64,000 bases of DNA from Sphaerisporangium siamense (GCF_014205275.1 NZ_JACHND010000001.1:6138001-6202000); one strand, 5' to 3'; shown: positions 35,450 through 45,112, counted from the first letter of the stretch. A program made the numbers and translations. The notes: a model not told the origin generated them from the sequence alone.

Positions 35450-36352
35450 ATGACGTCTCGCGCCCTGTTCGCCGGGCTGTGCACGCTCGACCTCGTGCAG
35501 GCGGTGGAGCGGCCTCCGGCGGCGAACGAGAAGGTGACCGCGCTGCGGCAGACGGTCGCGGCGGGCGGGCCCGCGGCCAACGCGGCGGTGACGTTCGCGC
35601 ACCTGGGCGGGGCGGCGACGCTGGTCAGCGCCGTGGGCGGGCATCCGCTGGCGGCGGGGGTCCGCGCCGACCTGACCGAGCACGGCGTGCGGCTCGCCGA
35701 CCTGACGCCGGACGCCACCGCTCCCCCGGCCGTGTCGACCATCATGGTGAGCCGCGGCGGCGACCGCGCGGTGGTGTCGGTCAACGCCGCCGGGCTGGAC
35801 GTGCGGCCGCCGCCCGGCCTGGACGAACTGGTGGAGGCGAGCGTGGTGGTCCACCTGGACGGCCACCACCCCGCGCTCGCTTTGGAGGCGGCGCGGCTGG
35901 CCCGGCGGCGGGAACGCCTCGTCCTGCTCGACGGGGGAAGCTGGAAGCCGGGCACGGCCGGGCTGCTGCCGTACGTGGACGTGGCGGTGGTGTCGGCCGA
36001 CTTCCGCCCGCCGGGCGCGGGCGGCCCCGAGGACGTCCTCGCGCGGCTGCGCGCGGCGGGCGTGCCGTGGACGGCGGTCACGCGGGGCGCCGCGCCGGTG
36101 CTGTGGCGCGGGAAGGGACCGGTGCGGGCGCTGCCCGTGCCCGAGGTCGAGGTGGTGGACACCCTGGGCGCGGGCGACGTCCTGCACGGCGCGCTGACCT
36201 TCGCGCTGTGCCGCGCGCTCGGCGGGCCGGGACGGGCCCGGGACCTGGGCGAGGAGGCGTTCGCCGCCGCGCTGGAGTTCGCCGTCCCGGTGGCGGCGGC
36301 GTCGTGCGAGTCGTTCGGCACCCGCGCGTGGCTGCGGCGCCGCACCCGCTGA
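35450..36352 (+). CDS. PfkB-family carbohydrate kinase
   Basis: 300 residues of ribokinase fold: N-terminal GLCTLDLVQAVERPP and AAGGPAANAAVTFAHLGG, and the C-terminal catalytic motif DTLGAGDVLHGAL with base Asp. It differs from KdgK at 26585 and resembles the actinobacterial PfkB kinases of unassigned sugar specificity. ATG at 35450. Convergent with the HxlR gene with only 19 bases between stops. Confidence 0.85.
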   Translation: MTSRALFAGLCTLDLVQAVERPPAANEKVTALRQTVAAGGPAANAAVTFAHLGGAATLVSAVGGHPLAAGVRADLTEHGVRLADLTPDATAPPAVSTIMVSRGGDRAVVSVNAAGLDVRPPPGLDELVEASVVVHLDGHHPALALEAARLARRRERLVLLDGGSWKPGTAGLLPYVDVAVVSADFRPPGAGGPEDVLARLRAAGVPWTAVTRGAAPVLWRGKGPVRALPVPEVEVVDTLGAGDVLHGALTFALCRALGGPGRARDLGEEAFAAALEFAVPVAAASCESFGTRAWLRRRTR

Positions 36353-36371
36353 CGGCATTGGCACACCCGGG

Positions 36372-36860
36372 TCAGGTGGTCGGCGGGGTGTTTCTCTCGG
36401 TGTCGTAGTGGGCGCGGGATGTCATGACCTCGGGCATCTCGCCCTCCAGCCATTCGATGAGCCCGGACAGGCGGCGCGCCGCCTCGCGGCCGAGCGGGGT
36501 GAGGCTGTACTCGACCTTGGGCGGGATGGTGGGCTGGGCGGCGCGGTGGACCATGCCGTCACGTTCCAGGGCCTGCAGGGTCTGGGCGAGCATCTTCTCG
36601 CTGACGCCGTCGACGCGGCGGCGCAGGGCGTTGAAGCGGTAGGTGCCGTCGGCGAGCGCGGCCAGGGCGAGGATGCCCCAGCGGCCGGTGATGTGCTCCA
36701 TGGTCTCGCGTGAAGGGCAACCGCGCGCGAACACGTCGAAGACGACCTCGTCGTGCTCGTCGCGCGCGCACGCGTCCCGCCCGTCCGCCACGACCGGCTC
36801 CCGCCCGGCGCGCGTGTGCGACGCCCGCGCCCGCCGCGCCTTCGTGCCCTGCTTTTCCAT
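36372..36860 (-). CDS. HxlR-family transcriptional regulator
   Basis: 162 residues with an extended basic N-terminus, then the HxlR winged helix: GCPSRETMEHITGRWG with the family cysteine C48, FNALRRRVDGVSEKMLAQTL, and YSLTPLGRE. The cysteine is the redox or electrophile sensor in relatives such as YodB and QorR. It is divergent from an NmrA/QorB-type reductase gene, the common sensor-target pair for quinone or diamide stress. Confidence 0.9.
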   Translation of the reverse strand: MEKQGTKARRARASHTRAGREPVVADGRDACARDEHDEVVFDVFARGCPSRETMEHITGRWGILALAALADGTYRFNALRRRVDGVSEKMLAQTLQALERDGMVHRAAQPTIPPKVEYSLTPLGREAARRLSGLIEWLEGEMPEVMTSRAHYDTERNTPPTT

Positions 36861-36930
36861 AACACCAGCTTACGGTCTCCGTGCTATACCCGGGAGAGCA
36901 CTTACCGATCCTCTGGCACTATCTCACAGT

Positions 36931-36938
36931 TAGTACTA
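36931..36938. promoter_or_regulatory. Palindrome TAGTACTA between hxlR and reductase gene
   Basis: AT-rich perfect 8-bp palindrome within the 116-base divergent gap. Candidate core of the HxlR operator; it lies 39 bases before the reductase start codon. Confidence 0.4.
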
Positions 36939-36976
36939 GCCTACGCTCGAACCCCGACTCACAGGAGATCGAACCC

Positions 36977-37852
36977 ATGATCGTCGTCACCGCCGCGACC
37001 GGTCACCTTGGCCGGCTCGTCATGGAAGGCCTGCTGGCCACCGTGCCCGCCGACCAGCTCGTCGCCGCCGTTCGGAACCCCGGCAAGGCCGCCGACCTCG
37101 CGGAACGGGGAGTCCAGGTCCGGGAGGCGGACTACGACCGGCCGGAGACCCTGGCGAACGTCTTCTCCGCGGGCGACCGCGTGCTGCTGATCTCCGGTCC
37201 CGACCTCGGCACGCGGGTCGCCCAGCACAAGGCCGTCGTGGACGCCGCCGCCGCGGCCGGCGTGGCCCTGCTCGCCTACACCAGCGTGCTGCAGGCCGAC
37301 ACCAGCCCGCTCGCCGTCGCCCCGGACCACCGGGCCACGGAGGAGTACATCCGCGCCTCGGGCGTCCCGTACAGCTTCCTGCGCAACGGCTGGTACAGCG
37401 AGAACTACAACGCGGCGATCATCAACGGCGCCGAGCACGGCGTGATCGCGGGCAGCGCGGGCGACGGGCTCATCGCCAGCGCCGCGCGCGCCGACTACGC
37501 CGCCGCCGCCGTGGCCGTGCTGATCGGCGCGGGCCCCGGCGAGGTCGAGAACCACGACAACACCGTCTACGAGCTGTCGGGCGACATCGGCTGGACCATG
37601 CGCGAGCTCGCCATCGAGGTCGGCGCCGCCACCCCCCGCGAGGTCGTCTACCAGAACCTGCCCCCCGAGGAGTACACGCGCGTCCTGGTCGCCGCGGGCA
37701 TGCCCGAGCCGGTCGCCGAGGTGTACGCCGCGATGGACGTGGACATCTCCCAGGGCGCCCTCTCCGCGACCCCGGGCGACCTGCACAAACTCATCGGCCA
37801 CCCCACCACCCACATCCGCGAGACCGTCGCGGCCCTCTTCCCGCGCCCCTGA
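36977..37852 (+). CDS. NmrA/QorB-type NAD(P)H:quinone oxidoreductase
   Basis: 291 residues of atypical SDR. The N-terminal cofactor motif is TAATGHLGRL, and the NmrA/SDR_a5 features EADYDRPETL, PYSFLRNGWYSENY and ELSGDIGWTMRELA are present; there is no classical Tyr-x3-Lys pair. Closest known functional relative is E. coli QorB (YtfG). ATG with CAGGAG upstream. Probably under control of the divergent HxlR protein and used in quinone detoxification. Confidence 0.88.
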   Translation: MIVVTAATGHLGRLVMEGLLATVPADQLVAAVRNPGKAADLAERGVQVREADYDRPETLANVFSAGDRVLLISGPDLGTRVAQHKAVVDAAAAAGVALLAYTSVLQADTSPLAVAPDHRATEEYIRASGVPYSFLRNGWYSENYNAAIINGAEHGVIAGSAGDGLIASAARADYAAAAVAVLIGAGPGEVENHDNTVYELSGDIGWTMRELAIEVGAATPREVVYQNLPPEEYTRVLVAAGMPEPVAEVYAAMDVDISQGALSATPGDLHKLIGHPTTHIRETVAALFPRP

Positions 37853-37862
37853 CGGTGCACTC

Positions 37863-37904
37863 GGCGCCGGGGCGTCGATCCGGGCCCCGCGCGGCCCCGG
37901 CGCC
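37863..37904. terminator. Terminator between reductase gene and ABC operon
   Basis: Perfect 11-bp stem GGCGCCGGGGC (37863-37873) with GCCCCGGCGCC (37894-37904) between convergent genes. Confidence 0.6.
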
Positions 37905-37948
37905 CCGGGCCGCCCGCTCCGCTCGGCGCCCAGTCTCGGTTGAACGGT

Positions 37949-38773
37949 TCAGTCGAGGGCGCCCAGGGTGATGCCCTCGATGATGTGGCGTTGGGCGGTG
38001 ACGGCGAGGAGGAGGACGGGGGTGATGGCGATCAGGGAAGCGGCCATGATCAGGTTGTAGTCGGTGGTGAACTGGCTGCGGAAGACCGACAGGCCCTGGG
38101 AGAGGACGGCCATGTCGGTGGTGTTCACGACGATGAGCGGGAACAGGAAGTTGTTCCAGTTCTGGAGGAACAGGATGATCGCCAGAGCCGCGGTCACCGG
38201 GCGGGCCAAGGGGGCGTAGACGCGGAGGAAGACGCGCAGCTCGGAGGCTCCGTCGAGGCGGGCGGCCTCGCCGAGTTCGCGGGGCGTGCCGAGGAAGAAC
38301 TGGCGGAACAGGAACGCGCCCAGGCCCGAGGCGATGTTCGGCACGATCAGGCCCTGGTAGGTGTTCAACCAGCCGAGGCCGCCGAGAAGCTCCGACATGG
38401 GGACGATGATGGCGCTGAAGGGCACCATCAGGCCGCTCAGGGCGAGGACGAACAGCACGCGCCTGCCGGGGAAGTCGAGCAGGGCGAAGGCGTACCCGGC
38501 GAGGAGCCCGGTGGTGAGCTGTCCCGCCGTGGCGGCGACGCCGAAGATCGCGGTGTTGAGGTACCAGCGGCCGAAGGGGGCCTGGGAGAGCGCTTCGCCG
38601 ATGTTGGACCACCGGGGCACGGCGGGCCACGGCGGCGCGGCCGGGTTGATCACCTCGGCGTTGGTCTTCAGGGCGCTCAGCGTCATCCAGACGAGCGGGA
38701 ACGCCACGATCGCGACGGCCAGGCCGAGCGCCAGGTAGACCGCCGCGCGGCGGGCGAAAAGGCTAGCGGGCAC
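37949..38773 (-). CDS. ABC sugar importer permease, MalG type (second system)
   Basis: 274 residues, six membrane segments, EAA loop ELGEAARLDGASELRVF, C-terminus IIEGITLGALD. GTG start inside the partner permease gene (11-base overlap). Last gene of a binding protein-permease-permease operon without an ATPase gene. Confidence 0.92.
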   Translation of the reverse strand: MPASLFARRAAVYLALGLAVAIVAFPLVWMTLSALKTNAEVINPAAPPWPAVPRWSNIGEALSQAPFGRWYLNTAIFGVAATAGQLTTGLLAGYAFALLDFPGRRVLFVLALSGLMVPFSAIIVPMSELLGGLGWLNTYQGLIVPNIASGLGAFLFRQFFLGTPRELGEAARLDGASELRVFLRVYAPLARPVTAALAIILFLQNWNNFLFPLIVVNTTDMAVLSQGLSVFRSQFTTDYNLIMAASLIAITPVLLLAVTAQRHIIEGITLGALD

Positions 38774-39710
38774 GGCCGGACCGCCCCACCAGCCAGAGCT
38801 GCGCGAGCGTGACCAGCAGGGACAACAGGAAGAGGGCGACCCCCATGGCGTTGGCCCTGCCGGTGTCGAACTGGACGAACCCCTGGTCGTAGACGTAGTA
38901 GAGGGCGGTGGAGGTGGCGCCGTCCGGTCCGCCCTGGGTGAGGACGTAGATCTGGGTGAAGGTCTGCAGGCCGGTGAGGGTGGTGACGACCCAGATGAGC
39001 AGCGTGTGGCGGCGGGTCAGCGGCCACTGCACGTGCCGGAACCTGCGCCAGGCTCCCGCGCCGTCCACGGCCGCCGCGTCCAGCACGTCCCGGGGGACGG
39101 ACTTCAGCGCGGCGACGTAGAGGATGACGTTCTGCCCGAAGAACTGCCACGCGCCGAAGGTCAGCACGGCAAGCAGCGCGGGCCCCGGCGCGGACAGGAT
39201 GTCGGCCTGCGGCAGGCCCAGGGCCGCGAGCACCCTGTTGACGACGCCGAACCGCGGCGCGAACATGTTCGCCCAGATCAGCGCGGTGGCGACCACGGGC
39301 ACGACCAACGGGACGACGAACGGGGCGCGCAGCCGCGCCACCCCCGGCGCGCGCGAGTTGAGCAGCAGCGCCAGCCCCAGGCCCGCGCCCATCGTCAGCA
39401 CGACGAAGCCGGTGGTGTAGACGGCGGTGACGCCGAGGGCGTGGCCGCCGCCCTCGGCGAGCATCGCGGTGTAGTTGTCCAGGCCCACGAACCGGGGCGC
39501 CAGGTCGAACACCCCGCCGCCGTGCAGGCTGCGCCACAGCAACATCCCCAGCGGGACCAGGGAGAACGCGACGGTGAGCAGCACGGTCGGCGCCACGAAC
39601 GCGTAGGCGAGCGCGCGGGTCCTCCGCCCGCTCCCGGCCCGCCGGGCGCGGGCGAGCGGGGCGGCCGAGATCAACTCCCCCACCCCCGCCCGGAGGGTCC
39701 TGCCGCGCAC
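38763..39710 (-). CDS. ABC sugar importer permease, MalF type (second system)
   Basis: 315 residues, six membrane segments after a basic N-terminal tail. EAA loop VLDAAAVDGAGAWRRF. The GTG at 39710 has no clear ribosome site; a later in-frame GTG (VGELISAA) is an alternative start. A separate short open frame begins directly at the binding-protein stop (ATGACC at 39786) but is out of frame with this gene and looks fortuitous. Confidence 0.88.
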   Translation of the reverse strand: MRGRTLRAGVGELISAAPLARARRAGSGRRTRALAYAFVAPTVLLTVAFSLVPLGMLLWRSLHGGGVFDLAPRFVGLDNYTAMLAEGGGHALGVTAVYTTGFVVLTMGAGLGLALLLNSRAPGVARLRAPFVVPLVVPVVATALIWANMFAPRFGVVNRVLAALGLPQADILSAPGPALLAVLTFGAWQFFGQNVILYVAALKSVPRDVLDAAAVDGAGAWRRFRHVQWPLTRRHTLLIWVVTTLTGLQTFTQIYVLTQGGPDGATSTALYYVYDQGFVQFDTGRANAMGVALFLLSLLVTLAQLWLVGRSGRAR

Positions 39711-39783
39711 GTCCGGCCGTGGCGGCGGAACCCACGCGCCCTGGCGGTGCCGGACACCGGGACGGCGACGGCCGGGACGGTGG

Positions 39784-41079
39784 TCATCCGAGCTTCTTCA
39801 GGGCCGCGTCGCCCTCCTTGGCGGCCTGGGCGAGGGCCTCCTGCGGGGTCTTCCTGCCCTGCAGGGCGGCGTTGATCTGGGTCCACAGGCTCTGGGAGAT
39901 CGCGTTGTAGGCGGGGGTGATCGGGCGGACCTTGCCGGTCTTCTCGGCCTCGGCGAACACCTCGTACGCCGGGTCCTTGGCGATGTGCTCCTTGAGCAGG
40001 GGCTGCTCCAGCTGTTCGGGGGCGGAGGGCAGGCCGCCGCTCTGGACGGCGAGGTAGGCGCCCTGGGCGGGGCTCGCCAGGAACTTCAGGAACGCCAGGC
40101 CCGCCTTCTCGGCGGCGGGGTCGGTCTTCAGCAGGGCGGCCACGCCGATGCCCAGGCTGGTCGCGGTCCCGGCGTCGCCCCGGGGCATGGGGGCGACGCC
40201 GAAGTCGATCCCGGCGTCACGGAAGGTGCTCACGGCCCACTGGCCGTTGACGATCATCGCCACCGCGCCGCCGGCGAAGGCGGGGGCGCCGTCGAAGCTG
40301 CCGGCCTGGGCGTAGCTGGTGCTCGGCGCGGCCTTGCTCCGCAGCAGGTCCACCCACGTGGTGAGCGCCTTGACGCCCTGCGGGCTGTTGAAGGCGGTGG
40401 CGGTGCCGTCCGGGGTCAGGAAGGACCCGCCTTCGGCGTACAGCAGGGGCGCCCAGGCGAAGCTGATCCATTCGGCCTCGCCGAGCGGCACGTAGAAGCC
40501 GTACTTCCCTTTGGCCGGGTCCGACAGCTTCTTGGCGTCGGCGGCCAGCTCGGCCCAGGTCGCGGGCGGGCCGTCGATGCCGGCCGCGGCGAACGCCTTC
40601 TTGTTGTAGAAGAGCACGACGTCGCCCACGCCGCCGAGGGCGATGCCGAGCTGGCGACCTTTGTGGAACAGCGACTCCTTGATGCCGGGGTACAGGGCGT
40701 CGGTCTCGGCGGTCAGCTTGCCGTCCAGGGGGATCAGCTTGCCGCTCTGCGCCACCACGGGCAGGTCGGAGGGGTTCTGGGTGAGCAGGACGGTGGGCTG
40801 GGTGCCGTTCTTCAGCGCGGCGATGACCTTGGGCAGGTACTGGTCGGAGCTGGCGATGTACTCGCCCTTGGCGCGCATGCCGGGGTGGGCCTTGGCGAAC
40901 GCGGCGTCGACGGCGGCGATCTGGTCGGGCTTCCAGCCGCTGGTCCAGTACGTGAACGTGCCCCCGGCCGCGCTCCCCTGCCCGCCGGAACCGCCCGAGC
41001 CCCCCGAGCCGTCGCAGGCGGCCGCGGCGAGGACGAGGCCGAGCGCGGCGGCTCCGGCGGCGAGACTTCTCCTGATCAT
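39784..41079 (-). CDS. ABC sugar-binding lipoprotein (second system)
   Basis: 431 residues. Signal peptide with lipobox LAAAAC (Cys22), Gly/Ser linker, then a family 1 solute-binding protein (TYWTSGWKPDQ, VLFYNKKAFAAAGIDGPP, FAGGAVAMIVNGQWAV). The second of two close ATGs (41079) was chosen because GGGG lies at proper distance. Related to maltose- and oligosaccharide-type binding proteins; ligand unknown. Divergent from NDH-2. Confidence 0.9.
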   Translation of the reverse strand: MIRRSLAAGAAALGLVLAAAACDGSGGSGGSGGQGSAAGGTFTYWTSGWKPDQIAAVDAAFAKAHPGMRAKGEYIASSDQYLPKVIAALKNGTQPTVLLTQNPSDLPVVAQSGKLIPLDGKLTAETDALYPGIKESLFHKGRQLGIALGGVGDVVLFYNKKAFAAAGIDGPPATWAELAADAKKLSDPAKGKYGFYVPLGEAEWISFAWAPLLYAEGGSFLTPDGTATAFNSPQGVKALTTWVDLLRSKAAPSTSYAQAGSFDGAPAFAGGAVAMIVNGQWAVSTFRDAGIDFGVAPMPRGDAGTATSLGIGVAALLKTDPAAEKAGLAFLKFLASPAQGAYLAVQSGGLPSAPEQLEQPLLKEHIAKDPAYEVFAEAEKTGKVRPITPAYNAISQSLWTQINAALQGRKTPQEALAQAAKEGDAALKKLG

Positions 41080-41319
41080 CAGCATCCCCGTTCGTTCGCG
41101 TCCTGCGGTACGGCGTGCCTCCCGGCAGGCGGCGGCGTACCCCGTCGCCGGCGGTGCCGGGTTCCGATCTTGACCGCCATGATAACCAAGTTGAAAGGTA
41201 GGTAAATGGCCGTGACGGACCGTCCTTCCGTCCAGGTTTCTCCGGTGGAGACCGGGTACGCGACAAAGGAGGCACCCACGCGGCGAGGGCGTGGGCCGAA
41301 GGGGATCGAGGGAGGACCG

Positions 41320-42630
41320 ATGGGCAACCGGCAGCGGGTCGTCATCGCCGGCGGGGGTTTCGCGGGCTTCAGCGCCGCGCGCCGCCTGTCCCGGCTGGCC
41401 AAGGGCGCGATCGAGATCGTGCTGGTCAACCCGACCGACTACTTCCTGTACCTGCCGCTGCTGCCGGAGGTCGCGGCGGGGATCCTCGACCCGCGCAAGG
41501 TGGCGGTCCCGCTGGCCGGGAACCTGCCGGGCGTGCGCCACCTGCTGGCGAGCGTCGACTCGGTGGACGTCGAGGCGCGCCGCGTCATGTGCACCGACGC
41601 CGAGGGCGCCCGGCGCGAGCTGCGCTACGACCGCCTGGTGATCGCCGTGGGCAGCGTCAACAAGCTGCTGCCCGTCCCGGGCGTGGTGGAGCACGCCCAC
41701 GGCTTCCGCAGCATCGCCGAGGCCCTGTACCTGCGCGACCACCTGATCCGCCAGATCGAGCTGGCCGACGCCGAGGACGACCCCAAGGAGCGCGACGCGC
41801 GGTGCACGTTCGTCGTCGTGGGCGCGGGCTACACCGGCACCGAGGTCGCCGCCCAGGGCCAGCTCCTCACCGCCGACACCAAGAAGCGGCGGCCGGGCCT
41901 GGCGGACCGGCCGCTGCGCTGGCTGCTCGTGGACAAGGCCCCGCGCATCCTGCCCGAGCTGGACGAGCGGCTCTCGCGCACCGCGCACGCCACGCTCGTG
42001 AGTCGCGGCATCGACATTCGCCCCGGCACGACGGTGGAGGAGGCGACCGGCGACGGCGTCCGGCTGTCCGACGGGGAGTTCGTCCCGACGCGCTCGCTGA
42101 TCTGGTGCGTGGGCGTACGCCCCGACCCGCTGGTGGAGTCGCTCGGCCTGCCCACGGCGAAGGGCCGCCTGGAGGTGGACGAGTACCTGAACGCGCCGGG
42201 CCACCCGGAGATCTTCGCGATCGGCGACGCGGCCGCCGTGCCCGACCTCACCCGGCCGGGCGAGCACACGGCGATGACCGCCCAGCACGCCACCCGCCAG
42301 GGCAAGCGGGCCGCCGACAACATCGCCGCCTCCTACGGCCACGGCGAACGCCGCCCGTACGAGCACCACGACCTCGGTTTCGTGGTGGACCTCGGCGGGG
42401 TGAAGGCCGCGGCCAACCCGCTCGGCGTCCCGCTGTCGGGGGTTCCCGCCAAGGTGGTGGCCCGCGGCTACCACCTGCTGGCGGTTCCCGGCGGCCGCAC
42501 CCGCATCGCGGGCAACTGGCTGCTGGACACGATCCTCCCCCGCCAGACCGTCCAGCTCGACCTCGTCCGCGCCGCCGCCGTCCCCCTCGACCAGGGCACC
42601 CCCGACCGTCCCCACGACGGCGTCTCCTGA
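41320..42630 (+). CDS. Type II NADH dehydrogenase (NDH-2 family)
   Basis: 436 residues. FAD motif AGGGFAGFSAARRL at the N-terminus, NADH motif VVVGAGYTGTEVAAQ at about residue 172, and a late FAD motif in IFAIGDAAAV. It transfers electrons from NADH to menaquinone at the inner membrane face without pumping. ATG at 41320 is preceded by GGGAGG; an in-frame ATG at 41206 would add 38 low-complexity residues. Relatives include Mycobacterium Ndh and other single-subunit NAD(P)/FAD oxidoreductases, so the quinone acceptor is inferred. Confidence 0.9.
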   Translation: MGNRQRVVIAGGGFAGFSAARRLSRLAKGAIEIVLVNPTDYFLYLPLLPEVAAGILDPRKVAVPLAGNLPGVRHLLASVDSVDVEARRVMCTDAEGARRELRYDRLVIAVGSVNKLLPVPGVVEHAHGFRSIAEALYLRDHLIRQIELADAEDDPKERDARCTFVVVGAGYTGTEVAAQGQLLTADTKKRRPGLADRPLRWLLVDKAPRILPELDERLSRTAHATLVSRGIDIRPGTTVEEATGDGVRLSDGEFVPTRSLIWCVGVRPDPLVESLGLPTAKGRLEVDEYLNAPGHPEIFAIGDAAAVPDLTRPGEHTAMTAQHATRQGKRAADNIAASYGHGERRPYEHHDLGFVVDLGGVKAAANPLGVPLSGVPAKVVARGYHLLAVPGGRTRIAGNWLLDTILPRQTVQLDLVRAAAVPLDQGTPDRPHDGVS

Positions 42631-42682
42631 CCCGCGCCGCCACGCGGAGGTTTGGCCGGAGGTGTGGTGGTAGAGGGGCGGG

Positions 42683-43588
42683 ATGCCCGATGTCGATCAT
42701 CGTGAGAGCGGCCGCAAGGGGATTCTGGTCGGCACCGCGTCGTGGACGGACAAGAGCCTGCTGGCGTCCGGGTGGTATCCGGCGGACGCCACGACGCCGG
42801 CGGCGCGGCTCGCCCACTACGCCTCGCGGTTCCCGCTGGTGGAGGTGGACGCCACCTACTACTCGCCGCCGTCCTCACGCACCGTCCAGGCGTGGCTCGC
42901 GCGCACCCCGCCGGGCTTCACGTTCAACATCAAGGCGTTCTCGCTGCTCACCGGCCACCCCACCCCGGTGCGCACCCTCTACAAGGACCTGCGGGAGCGG
43001 CTCGGCACCACCAAGGCCAGCGTCTACCCCCGGGACGTGCCGGCGCCGGTCGCCGAGGAGGTCTGGGAGCGGTTCCTCGGCACGATCAGGCCCCTGCACG
43101 AGGCCGGCCGGCTCGGCGCCGTGCTGTTCCAGTTCCCGCCCTGGTTCGCGCCGGGCGAGCGCGCCCGGCGAACCGTCCTGGACGCCGTGCGGCGCTGCGC
43201 CCCGATGACCGCGTGCGTGGAGTTCCGCAACGCCGCGTGGATGTCGCAGGACGCGCGGGACGCGACGCTGGGCTTCCTCGCCGAGCACGGCGTCCCGTAC
43301 GTGAGCGTGGACATGCCGCAGGGGCATCCGTCGTCGATCCCGCCGGTGCTCGCGGCGACCGCCGAGCCGGCGGTGGTCCGCTTCCACGGGCACTCGCGGC
43401 TGTGGGCGAGCAAGGTGATCGAGGAACGGTTCGGCTACCTGTACTCCGAGGAGGAGCTGGCGCGCTGGGCGGGCGAGATCGCGGAGCTGGCGGCCCGCAC
43501 GCCGCTCGTCCACGTGCTGATGAACAACTGCTGCGCCGACAACGCCCAGCGCAACGCCGCGAGGCTCGCCGAGCTCCTCGGCGTGTGA
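42683..43588 (+). CDS. DUF72 (YecE-like) protein
   Basis: 301 residues of DUF72 TIM-barrel: GTASWTDKSL near the start, EVDATYYSPPS, FNIKAFSLLTGH, LFQFPPWF, VEFRNAAWM and MNNCCADNAQRNA near the end. The biochemical function of the family is not established. Single gene, 52 bases after NDH-2 in the same direction. Confidence 0.88.
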   Translation: MPDVDHRESGRKGILVGTASWTDKSLLASGWYPADATTPAARLAHYASRFPLVEVDATYYSPPSSRTVQAWLARTPPGFTFNIKAFSLLTGHPTPVRTLYKDLRERLGTTKASVYPRDVPAPVAEEVWERFLGTIRPLHEAGRLGAVLFQFPPWFAPGERARRTVLDAVRRCAPMTACVEFRNAAWMSQDARDATLGFLAEHGVPYVSVDMPQGHPSSIPPVLAATAEPAVVRFHGHSRLWASKVIEERFGYLYSEEELARWAGEIAELAARTPLVHVLMNNCCADNAQRNAARLAELLGV

Positions 43589-43604
43589 GACGCCGCGCCA
43601 CGGC

Positions 43605-44120
43605 TCAGACGTCCACGGGGCCGCCGCTGCGCCAGTAGACGTTGTTCTCCCTGGCGAGCAGGCCCTCGTCGATGAGGTAGCGGCGCAGGGCCGCGTAGTC
43701 GTCGTGGAAGGCCCGCAGGGCGACGTTGACGTCCTTCTCGGGGTAGCGCACGCCGGGCTCGAAGACCCGGGCGATGTAGCCGAGCACGGCGAGGCGCTTC
43801 TCGCGCCGGGTGGGGATGGCGCGCAGGCGGCCCTCGACCAGGAAGGTCTGGAGCACCCGGCTCTCGGCGTCGGGCGCGGGGGCGGGCGGCGGGGCGGTGG
43901 CGTGCAGCAGTTCGCGGAACCGCTCGCGCCGGGCGTGCCAGCCGTCCGGGCCGCGGGCGACGAGGCCGCCGCGTTCGAGGCGGTCCAGCGCCCGCCGCTC
44001 GGCGTCGGGGGCGAGTCCGCAGTCCCCCGTGGTGCCGTGCAGGACGAGGGCGGAGAAGACCCGCAGCGTGTCGTCCTGGGAGAGCAGGCCGAGCACCCGC
44101 CTGATGTGATCTTCGCTCAT
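43605..44120 (-). CDS. DUF2087-domain, helix-turn-helix-like protein
   Basis: 171 residues. The N-terminal half resembles a degenerate winged helix (RRVLGLLSQDDTLRVFSALV). The C-terminal DUF2087 domain spans about residues 95-168 (PTRREKRLAVLGYIARVFEPG, YPEKDVN, YLIDEGLL). Relatives are predicted regulators. ATG at 44120 has GGGAAG upstream; the frame stays open further but without a ribosome site. Convergent with DUF72. Confidence 0.82.
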   Translation of the reverse strand: MSEDHIRRVLGLLSQDDTLRVFSALVLHGTTGDCGLAPDAERRALDRLERGGLVARGPDGWHARRERFRELLHATAPPPAPAPDAESRVLQTFLVEGRLRAIPTRREKRLAVLGYIARVFEPGVRYPEKDVNVALRAFHDDYAALRRYLIDEGLLARENNVYWRSGGPVDV

Positions 44121-44325
44121 GACTTCCCGATGCCCTCGTCGACGCGGCCGCCCGCGCCGGCCGCGTCCGTGGTGACGGTCCTCGCTCATTCTGGCGCATG
44201 ACCGGCCCGCTCCGTCCGGTCCGCGCCGCAGGCCGATGTCCAGAATGCCACGAAGCTCCTCTTGCTAAGCGGCCAACGCTGGGCAATTATTTTCATCTGA
44301 TCACCCCTTAATGAAAGGAATAATT

Positions 44326-45078
44326 TTGGACATCAGTGCCGGCGCCTACGTCCGGGAGGTCGAGATGCTGGTGCGCGAGGTCGCCACGGGGCGGGCGGAG
44401 GCCGTGCGGGAGGCCGCGGCGCTGCTCACCGCCGCGCTGCGCGCCGGCGGGGTGATCCAGGCGTTCGGCTCCGGCCACTCCGAGGCCATCGCGATGGAGA
44501 TCGCGGGCCGCGCGGGCGGCCTGGTCCCCACCAACCGGCTGGCCCTGCGCGATCTCGTCCTGTACGGCGGGGAGCCGGCGTCCCTGCTGGGCTCGCCCGA
44601 GCTGGAACGCGACCCGGCGGTGGCCCGTCGCGTCTACGAGCTGGCGCCGGTCCGGCCGGGGGACGCGTTCGTGCTGATCTCCAGCTCCGGGGTCAACGGC
44701 TCGGTGGTGGAGCTGGCGTCCCTCGTCAAGGAGCGCGGCCACCCCCTGGTCGCGCTGACCTCGGTGCGCCACAGCGCCGCGATGGCCTCACGGCACCCCT
44801 CCGGGCTGAAGCTGATGGACCTCGCCGACGTGGTGCTCGACAACGGCGCCCCCTACGGCGACGCGGTGCTGCGGCTGCCCGGGGGCGGCACGTTCGGGGC
44901 GGTGTCCACGATCACCTCGGCGCTGCTGGCGCAGATGGTGGTCGCCGAAGTGGTGCGGGCGCTGACGGAGGCGGGCGAGGAGCCCCCGATCTACCGCTCG
45001 GCCAACGTCGTCGGCGGCGACGAGCACAACCGCGCCCTGGAGGCCCGGTACGCGGGGCGCATCCGCCGCGGCGGCTGA
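44326..45078 (+). CDS. SIS-domain phosphosugar-binding protein (UPF0309 type)
   Basis: 250 residues with one SIS domain: IQAFGSGHSEAIAME near the start, LVPTNRLALRD, then FVLISSSGVNG and VALTS. UPF0309 proteins bind phosphosugars and are found in amino-sugar uptake operons. TTG at 44326 was chosen because AAAGGA lies six bases before it; the ATG at 44311 has no ribosome site and contains that sequence as codons. It precedes the ngcEFG-like genes by 34 bases, so a role with GlcNAc-6-phosphate is likely, though not visible from residues alone. Confidence 0.85.
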   Translation: MDISAGAYVREVEMLVREVATGRAEAVREAAALLTAALRAGGVIQAFGSGHSEAIAMEIAGRAGGLVPTNRLALRDLVLYGGEPASLLGSPELERDPAVARRVYELAPVRPGDAFVLISSSGVNGSVVELASLVKERGHPLVALTSVRHSAAMASRHPSGLKLMDLADVVLDNGAPYGDAVLRLPGGGTFGAVSTITSALLAQMVVAEVVRALTEAGEEPPIYRSANVVGGDEHNRALEARYAGRIRRGG

Positions 45079-45112
45079 AGTTCCCCTCTCCTCTCCACCC
45101 CCAGGAGGACCA

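Noticed and set aside
39671-39786. Small open frame starting in the binding-protein stop codon of the second importer
   Set aside because: 37 low-complexity codons, out of frame with the permease, and no family resemblance; more likely fortuitous than a leader peptide.
44121-44325. DasR-type (dre) operator before the SIS-ngcEFG operon
   Set aside because: No ACTGGTCTAGACCAGT-like 16-mer was seen in this gap.
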